Assembly (NCBI RefSeq): GCF_004104015.1 | Contig: NZ_RYFV01000025.1 | Span: 1-50,755, forward strand | DNA length: 50,755 nt | Source: Actinomyces oricola | GTDB lineage: Bacteria; Actinomycetota; Actinomycetes; Actinomycetales; Actinomycetaceae | Direction: 5' to 3' | Shown: in pieces, positions 46,164-50,755 of the stretch | Layout: each line of letters starts with the position of its first letter | How positions within the stretch are numbered: position 1 is the stretch's first letter | The notes under the pieces: model-generated | The model's input: only the letters and a program-made list of their open reading frames with translations | The model's database searches: none | What the model was told of the DNA's origin: nothing | Made by a program: the position numbers and the translations under genes

Positions 46164-47021
46164 TCAGGCGTTGCGCCGCTGGTAGCGGGCGATCGTCAGC
46201 GGCGCCATGGCGGCCAGGACCACCAGTGAACCGATGATCGCCATGTACACGTCCCGGGTCGAGCCCGTGGCACCGTCGAGCAGGTAGCGGCTGGAGTCAA
46301 TGATGTGCGAGACCGGGTTGTGGCGCACGAAGACCTGCAGCCACGAGGGCAGGGTACTCACCGGCACCATGGCCGAGGACAGGAAGGTCAGGGGGAACAG
46401 GACGATGACCGCGAAGGAGGTGACCGCCTGGGCTGAGGAGAAGACGGTGCCCAGGAACAGGAACACCCAGCACATCGCCCAGGCGCAGCCCATGGTCAGC
46501 ACGGTGGCGCCGATCGCCCCCGACCAGCCGTTGCCCGGCCGGTAACCCATGACGACACCGGTCAGGAGGGTCAGGCAGACGCACACCAGGTAGCGCAGCA
46601 GGTCGGTGACAACCGGTCCCAGGACGGGGGCGATGCGCGACATGGGCACGGTGCGGAAGCGGTCGAAGACCCCCTTGTCCATGTCCTCGCGCAGGTCCAC
46701 CCCCGCGCTCTGGCTGGTGGTCAGGGCGTTGACGACCATGAGCCCGGGCACGAGGGTGGGCAGGTATCTTTCAACGTCCCCGGCGATGGCGCCGCCTAAG
46801 AGCTGGGCGAACATGACGGTGAAGAGCACCGGCTGGATGAGGACGTCGTAGAACTCCCCGGGGTTGCGCGCCATTGTGATGAGGGAGCGCCAGGCCATGG
46901 AGGCGGTGTTGGGGATGAGGCGCGATTCGCTGAAGCGCGTGCCGGCGGGTGCTGAGCCGGATGCTCGGCCGGCTGCCGGGTCGGATACTGAGGCGGGTGC
47001 GCTGCTGGTGATGGCGGTCAT
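46164..47021 (-). CDS. ABC-2 type transporter permease (DrrB-like)
   Basis: A 285-residue membrane protein with six predicted helices between an N-terminal Ala/Ser-rich cytoplasmic segment and a short basic tail (IARYQRRNA). The conserved ABC-2 segment LPTLVPGLMVVNALTTSQSA and later FPLTFLSSAMVPVSTLPSWL place it with DrrB-type exporters of drugs and peptides. The start overlaps the stop of the ATPase gene by 4 nt, so the pair is translationally coupled. Substrate unknown. Confidence 0.9.
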   Translation of the reverse strand: MTAITSSAPASVSDPAAGRASGSAPAGTRFSESRLIPNTASMAWRSLITMARNPGEFYDVLIQPVLFTVMFAQLLGGAIAGDVERYLPTLVPGLMVVNALTTSQSAGVDLREDMDKGVFDRFRTVPMSRIAPVLGPVVTDLLRYLVCVCLTLLTGVVMGYRPGNGWSGAIGATVLTMGCAWAMCWVFLFLGTVFSSAQAVTSFAVIVLFPLTFLSSAMVPVSTLPSWLQVFVRHNPVSHIIDSSRYLLDGATGSTRDVYMAIIGSLVVLAAMAPLTIARYQRRNA

Positions 47022-48040
47022 GACGACTCCTGAGACTGGGGGGTATCGCTTGCGGTGGTGGGCTGGCCGGTGAGGGTGAGGAAGACCGAGTCCAGGCTGG
47101 GTTTGTCCACCGAGACGGCCCTGGGGGTCAGGTCCGAGCGCCGCAGGGCCAGGAGCACGTCGGTGGCCTGCGCGACATCGTCCAGGGGCGTGCGCACCTG
47201 CGCGCCGCGGTGCAGGACCGCCGGGATCCGCCCGGTAATGCGCTCGACGACGGCGGCGGTCGCCGCGCCGTCGTCGGGGGTGACCGGGCTCAAGGTCAGG
47301 GAGCGGTGGCCCACGCGGTCCTTGAGCTCATCGGGCGTGCCCTGGGCGACCAGGCGCCCGTTGTCGATAATGCCCACGAGGTGGGCGAGGCGGTCGGCCT
47401 CGGCGAGGTACTGGGTGGTCAGCACAATAGTGGAGCCGGAGTCCACGAGGGAGCGGATAATGCCCCACATCTGCTCGCGCGTGCGCGGATCCAGCCCCGT
47501 GGTGGGCTCATCGAGGAAGACCAATGGGGGAGTGGCAATGAGGGAGACCGCCAGGTCCAGGCGGCGGCGCATCCCACCGGAATAGGCGGAGACCCGCTTG
47601 CCCCCGGCATGGCTCAGCCCGAAGGCCTCCAGCAGCTCCTCGGCCCGCTCGCGCGAGCGCCGTCGGCCCAGCCCCAGGAGGCGGCCGAAGAGCCGCAGAT
47701 TCTCGGTGCCGGTGAGCATCTCATCGACGCTGGCGTACTGGCCGGTCACCCCGATCATGGAGCGCACGGCGTGGCGCTCGCGGACCACGTCGTGGCCCAT
47801 GATCCTCGCGCATCCGCCGGTGGGCGCCAGCAGGGTGGTGAGCATGCGCAGGGTGGTGGTCTTCCCGGCCCCGTTGGGCCCCAGGAGCCCGTAGACGATT
47901 CCGGTGGGGATCTCCAGGTCCAGGTGGTCGACCGCGGTGAAGGAGCCGAAGGAGCGGGTCAGGCCCCGGGTCTCGATGGCGGGGGCGTCCCGGTGCGGGA
48001 CCGAGGGCTCAGGCGGTCGTGCTCGTGTTGCTGCGTCCAT
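47018..48040 (-). CDS. ABC transporter ATP-binding protein (DrrA-like)
   Basis: A 340-residue ATPase partner of the permease. Walker A GPNGAGKTT, Q-loop VTGQYASVD, signature YSGGMRRRLDLA, Walker B LVFLDEPTTGLDPRT and H-loop-position Q in LTTQYLAEADRLAHLV, as in the daunorubicin DrrA subfamily. A C-terminal extension (from about 235) typical of DrrA follows. The start codon is plausible but its ribosome site is weak. Confidence 0.92.
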   Translation of the reverse strand: MDAATRARPPEPSVPHRDAPAIETRGLTRSFGSFTAVDHLDLEIPTGIVYGLLGPNGAGKTTTLRMLTTLLAPTGGCARIMGHDVVRERHAVRSMIGVTGQYASVDEMLTGTENLRLFGRLLGLGRRRSRERAEELLEAFGLSHAGGKRVSAYSGGMRRRLDLAVSLIATPPLVFLDEPTTGLDPRTREQMWGIIRSLVDSGSTIVLTTQYLAEADRLAHLVGIIDNGRLVAQGTPDELKDRVGHRSLTLSPVTPDDGAATAAVVERITGRIPAVLHRGAQVRTPLDDVAQATDVLLALRRSDLTPRAVSVDKPSLDSVFLTLTGQPTTASDTPQSQESS

Positions 48041-48275
48041 GCCCCGAGGCTGGACCCCCGCGCTTTCAGATCGGCTTCATCCCGGTGCCATCCGGTTTCA
48101 CTCCCGCCCGCCGGAGGTGCGGACTGCCTCAATCCCGCCCGCCAGTAGCCCGGCGGCTACGAGAATCCCAGCAGCGCCTCGGAGGGCGTGCGGGCGAAGG
48201 AGGAGCACTCCCCGTCCGCGCGCCCGCCCTCCACGATCGCCGCGCCCATGCCCCCTCCGCCTCGGCGCGCATGTG
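48041..48275. other. Gap between ABC ATPase and CPBP gene
   Basis: 235 bp. On the minus strand, ATG at about 48249 opens a short frame ending SSFARTPSEALLGFS at 48157. Its composition looks protein-like, but it is too short to name; possibly the remnant of a lost gene. Confidence 0.25.
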
Positions 48276-49151
48276 TTAGCGGACGGAATCGGCCGTGCGG
48301 GCTCCACGACATCCGGGCTCGTCGACCCCGGCGTAGCCGAGTCGTCCGCGTGTCGCAATGATGGCGATGACGGCCAGACCAGCGAGTCCGAGAGCGCCGG
48401 GCCAGTTGGAGGCGGTCGTGTGCCCGGTCAGAACGCCCACCGCGAGCAACGCCCAGTTCACGCCGTTGTGACCGAAGATCACCACCGGTACAGAACCCCG
48501 CGACCCGTTGAAGAGCCAGGACAGGACGAACGACACGCTGATGACCACAATGAGATAGGCCAGATACTGGCCAGGATCCTGCCGCGCAGTGTCCCACTCA
48601 TCGGTGAGGAACAACGGTGCATGCCAGAAGCAGTGAGCCACTCCGAGCACGAGCGCCGCCATCATTGGATGCAGTCGGCGTTGAAGCCGTGGAAGAGCGA
48701 AACCGCGCCAGCCCGGCTCCTCCTGAATCGGGCCGCCGAGGAGATAGACGAGGTAGGTGCTTATCAGCATCCCGAGCATCGCGGCTCCGCCCTCCTCGAC
48801 GGCGAAGGTCGTGCCCGGCTTCAGCACATAGCCGGCGCCCACCGCCAGGGGGACGGCGGCGACGGCCAGGGCCCACCAGAGCGGACGCGCCCGCCATTGC
48901 ATAAGGCGACGCCAGAACCGGCGTGCACCGTCGCGGCCCTCCGTCAGGCGGGTCATCAGCAGCGCCGCCGTAAATGGTCCGGCGAACAGCCCGAGCTGAT
49001 TGACCACCACAATCGCGGGCAACGGCAATTCAGTCGGCAGCAGTCCGATCCCATTGCGGGAGAGCCACCATGGGCTCCACGCAATCCAGGAGCCGAGGTA
49101 GGCAAGAACGAAGAACCCCGCCACGGGGCGTCGCGCGAGCAGCTCGGTCAT
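48276..49151 (-). CDS. CPBP-family intramembrane metalloprotease
   Basis: A 291-residue polytopic membrane protein (about seven or eight helices). The CPBP/Abi motifs are present: QEEPGWRGF (motif 1, EExxxR), HCFWHAPLF (motif 2) and GHNGVNW (motif 3), giving the paired Glu and His residues expected for metal binding. Relatives are CAAX-type proteases; in bacteria some process bacteriocin or pheromone peptides or give self-immunity. It lies 235 bp upstream of the ABC exporter on the same strand. A membrane-helix fragment with no proper start lies directly upstream. Confidence 0.85.
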   Translation of the reverse strand: MTELLARRPVAGFFVLAYLGSWIAWSPWWLSRNGIGLLPTELPLPAIVVVNQLGLFAGPFTAALLMTRLTEGRDGARRFWRRLMQWRARPLWWALAVAAVPLAVGAGYVLKPGTTFAVEEGGAAMLGMLISTYLVYLLGGPIQEEPGWRGFALPRLQRRLHPMMAALVLGVAHCFWHAPLFLTDEWDTARQDPGQYLAYLIVVISVSFVLSWLFNGSRGSVPVVIFGHNGVNWALLAVGVLTGHTTASNWPGALGLAGLAVIAIIATRGRLGYAGVDEPGCRGARTADSVR

Positions 49152-49164
49152 TACTGCCTGCTCC

Positions 49165-49290
49165 TCAGCCCGGCGCGCTGCGGCCGAGCTTTGCGGTAAC
49201 GCCGTACGCCCACAGCCTGGTTAGAAGGGTTCCCACTCCGATCGCGATGACGGCGAGCGCGACGCCGCTGATGGTCCAGCACCCCCATGG
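49165..49290 (-). pseudogene. C-terminal remnant of a small membrane protein
   Basis: The minus-strand frame reads CWTISGVALAVIAIGVGTLL then TRLWAYGVTAKLGRSAPG and stops 13 nt before the CPBP start. It looks like one true membrane helix with a basic end. Upstream in the same frame the sequence turns into the repeat-encoded SSPQGEG units, so the original N-terminus appears lost. Confidence 0.35.
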
Positions 49291-49300
49291 CCTCTCTTCT

Positions 49301-49346
49301 CCCTGCGGTGAGGATGGTATCCCCTCACCCTGCGGTGAGGATGGTA
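49301..49346. repeat. 19-nt direct repeat with 27-bp period
   Basis: CCCTGCGGTGAGGATGGTA occurs at 49301-49319 and 49328-49346. The second copy is part of the hairpin CCTCACC-CTGC-GGTGAGG, reminiscent of dispersed REP-type elements. Confidence 0.75.
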
Positions 49347-49393
49347 CCAAGCACCGTCCCCCTTCTCGATCGCACCGGCGCCCTTGAGCCGTT

Positions 49394-49512
49394 CCGCCAG
49401 AACAGGGCCAAGGCCCCAAGCGCCCGCCGCGCGCTGTGCGTTGATGCTGCGACTTGCACATTCTTTCCGCGACCTTGAATTTATGAACCGCGGAATCATG
49501 CGGTTCTGGCGG
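49394..49512. repeat. Small inverted repeats left of the TTGCACATTC array
   Basis: CCGCCAGAAC (49394-49403) is the reverse complement of GTTCTGGCGG (49503-49512). Within the span, GAACCGC (49485-49491) and GCGGTTC (49500-49506) form a hairpin. Confidence 0.45.
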
Positions 49513-49653
49513 GTTGTGTCAGGGGTCTGGGAGGGGATGAATGTGCAACGGAGCGCTCCGATGCACATTCTTTCCTTGTCTGGGCGCTCTTTTCGCGGTG
49601 AATCGTTGGAATGGCGCCGGCCTCTCGGCTGCGGCGAGGGAAAGAATGTGCAA
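49454..49653. repeat. Inverted-repeat array of TTGCACATTCTTTCC
   Basis: Four copies alternate in orientation: 49454-49468 forward (full), 49539-49548 reverse (first 10 nt), 49562-49575 forward (14 nt) and 49639-49653 reverse (full). The outer copies make a 15-bp inverted repeat 200 bp across. The middle pair forms a near-perfect palindrome around CGGAGCGCTCCG. The layout resembles a small non-autonomous mobile element, possibly a nested pair. No target duplication was identified. Confidence 0.6.
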
Positions 49654-49706
49654 TGACCGGCCTGGTGCCCGCCTCCTAGGGCCGGGGGTGTGGACGATGG
49701 CTCGCC

Positions 49707-49979
49707 TCAGCGGGCGACGTAGACCGAGTCAGCCGGGTGTGCCCGGATTGGGCGGCTTATCTCGGTGTTGACCCGTTCGATGGGGCTGTTCCACCAGATC
49801 TTCTTCCAGTGTTCGATGAGGAAGACCGCGAAGGCGGTCGGGGCCGGTTCGGCCTCGCGGAGCATGACCGCGAAGGCGGGCAAGGAAGTGTCCATCGACG
49901 TGGTGACCTGGGACGTGACGTGGCCGTGTTGGCGTACGGGTAGATGGCGTCGAGGTATACCCGCACGTTGCCAGCACAT
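49707..49979 (-). pseudogene. Degenerate IS256-family transposase fragment
   Basis: The minus-strand frame contains PTAFAVFLIEHWKKIWWNSP then IERVNTEISRP, matching the C-terminal segment of Mutator/IS256 transposases (HW..IWS.NPLER.N.EI.RR). It breaks after ISRP, before the expected VVGIFP region, and the upstream part of the enzyme is missing or frameshifted: another frame gives RVYLDAIYPYANTATSR. Only about 60 residues are convincing, so this is a dead relic. Confidence 0.6.
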
Positions 49980-50039
49980 CGCTCCGCTGGGGCCTTCGTC
50001 ATCACGAGCGACGGCAGTTGCTTTATCCGGCCCGCGTCC

Positions 50040-50360
50040 TCAGTGGGCATCGAGGACCTGCTTCAAGGTGGTCGCCGCGCTTATTCCGGCCGGCCAGCCG
50101 GCGTAGAACGCAAGGTGTGTGGCGACCTCGGCGAGCTCGTCGCGGGTCACGCCGTTGTCCAGCGCAAGATTCAGATGGGAACGGAGTTGATCGATGCGGC
50201 CCAGCGCGGTGAGGGCCGCTACGGTGATGAGGCTGCGATCCCGCGGTGACAGGCCGGGGCGCGCCCACACGTCGCCGAACAGCACCTCGTCGGTCAGCTC
50301 CGCCAGCTTCGGCGCGATGTCACCCACCAACTGCTGAGCGCGGCTCTTCTCCTGTGTCAT
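50040..50360 (-). CDS. Carboxymuconolactone decarboxylase family protein
   Basis: A 106-residue all-helical protein of the CMD/AhpD-like fold: RDRSLITVAALTALGRIDQL and DELAEVATHLAFYAGWPAG are the family core. It lacks the CxxC pair of AhpD peroxidase partners, so it is closer to gamma-carboxymuconolactone decarboxylase-like proteins, whose roles are varied and mostly unknown. ATG with GAGGTA upstream. It is intact although it abuts the transposase relic, and has lower GC than the ribosomal genes. Confidence 0.85.
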   Translation of the reverse strand: MTQEKSRAQQLVGDIAPKLAELTDEVLFGDVWARPGLSPRDRSLITVAALTALGRIDQLRSHLNLALDNGVTRDELAEVATHLAFYAGWPAGISAATTLKQVLDAH

Positions 50361-50755
50361 GGCCTACCTCCTCAAGCTCATGGGAACGCGGCGAGGTCCC
50401 TGGCAACGACGGTAGGCCTGCAAGAACGATCGAGGGAGGAACTGCTATTACACTCACCGACGCCCATCCCTTGCGGATGCGCGTCACGAGATGTCGCTGG
50501 AGGACGGTTCCATCAGCGGGATCGTATGCCTCCAGAAGGTGCGCCGGTTCTCGGGGCTTACGCAGTGGGCTCAGGAATGGGGCTCATTTGTTTGGGGTAA
50601 ACAGCGGTCTAGTCGAACGACTGACTATGAAGGTTATTCACAGGGGTTTGCGGGATTTCGTCGGAGGAGGCCGAAAAGGACGGTGGGTAACCGGGGGTGC
50701 GGAATGGAGTGGTTCCCGCCGCCTGGCGGGCTCCCCAGGTGGGTGACGTAAGAGA
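50361..50755. other. Right-end region without a supportable gene
   Basis: 395 bp, lower GC than the rest over about 50560-50680. Open frames here show no family features. A DnaA-box-like TTATTCACA (50634-50642) and the small inverted repeat AGTCG-AA-CGACT (50611-50622) are present, singly. The left part should hold the promoter of the minus-strand decarboxylase-like gene. Confidence 0.3.

Noticed and set aside
50634-50642. Replication origin at the DnaA-box-like TTATTCACA
   Set aside because: A single box with no cluster and no dnaA/dnaN neighbours.
50246-50746. 166-codon plus-strand frame at the right end
   Set aside because: Starts inside the opposing decarboxylase-like gene and shows Arg/Ser/Gly-rich shadow composition without any recognisable feature.

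Overview
The window is high-GC Gram-positive DNA that reads as an actinobacterium, most likely Actinomycetaceae (Actinomyces or a close relative). The reasons are a two-pilin/class C sortase fimbrial operon whose major pilin ends in LPLTG, an LARTG surface protein, zinc-type S14, frequent GTG starts, and the actinobacterial order of ribosomal genes with breaks after tuf, rpsQ and rplO. The backbone is the str - S10 - spc - alpha superoperon (6585-34756), followed by truA and by rplM-rpsI-glmM. rpsD (S4) is not beside rpoA. No rRNA, tRNA or CRISPR array was seen.

Region by region. Positions 2-223 hold the end of an unidentified gene and its terminator. 518-6328 is a translationally coupled three-gene signalling operon: a NarL/LuxR response regulator and two paralogous giant membrane proteins, each made of an intact DesK-type kinase half and a degenerate second half. 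6585-11035 is rpsL-rpsG-fusA-tuf; the S12 protein carries Arg at position 43, the residue produced by the classic streptomycin-resistance substitution K43R. 11573-17436 is a sortase-assembled fimbria operon (tip adhesin, major pilin, sortase C) sitting between tuf and rpsJ, with a terminator-like hairpin in its leader and hairpins between its genes. 17744-23018 is rpsJ to rpsQ. A Gdx/SugE-type small multidrug resistance exporter on the opposite strand (23149-23466) interrupts the series before rplN. 23870-28216 is rplN to rplO. 28563-31407 is secY-adk-map. 31740-34756 is infA-rpmJ-rpsM-rpsK-rpoA-rplQ.

Downstream are a cell-wall-anchored protein with a repetitive Pro/Thr/Cys stalk (35164-36555), a ROK/polyphosphate-glucokinase-like kinase on the minus strand, truA, rplM-rpsI, glmM, then an accessory block: an ATP-grasp ligase, an AfsR-like NTPase regulator, a DrrA/DrrB-type ABC exporter and a CPBP membrane protease. 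These last genes look like a small peptide/secondary-metabolite or self-protection locus, but the product cannot be read from the sequence.

The right end (about 49160-50755) is disordered: tandem and inverted repeats built on TTGCACATTCTTTCC, a decayed IS256-type transposase fragment, one intact carboxymuconolactone-decarboxylase-like gene, and a last stretch with no gene I can support. Throughout, operon ends are marked by long, often perfect GC-rich hairpins, mostly without a T tract. Coordinates of hairpins and repeats were read by eye.
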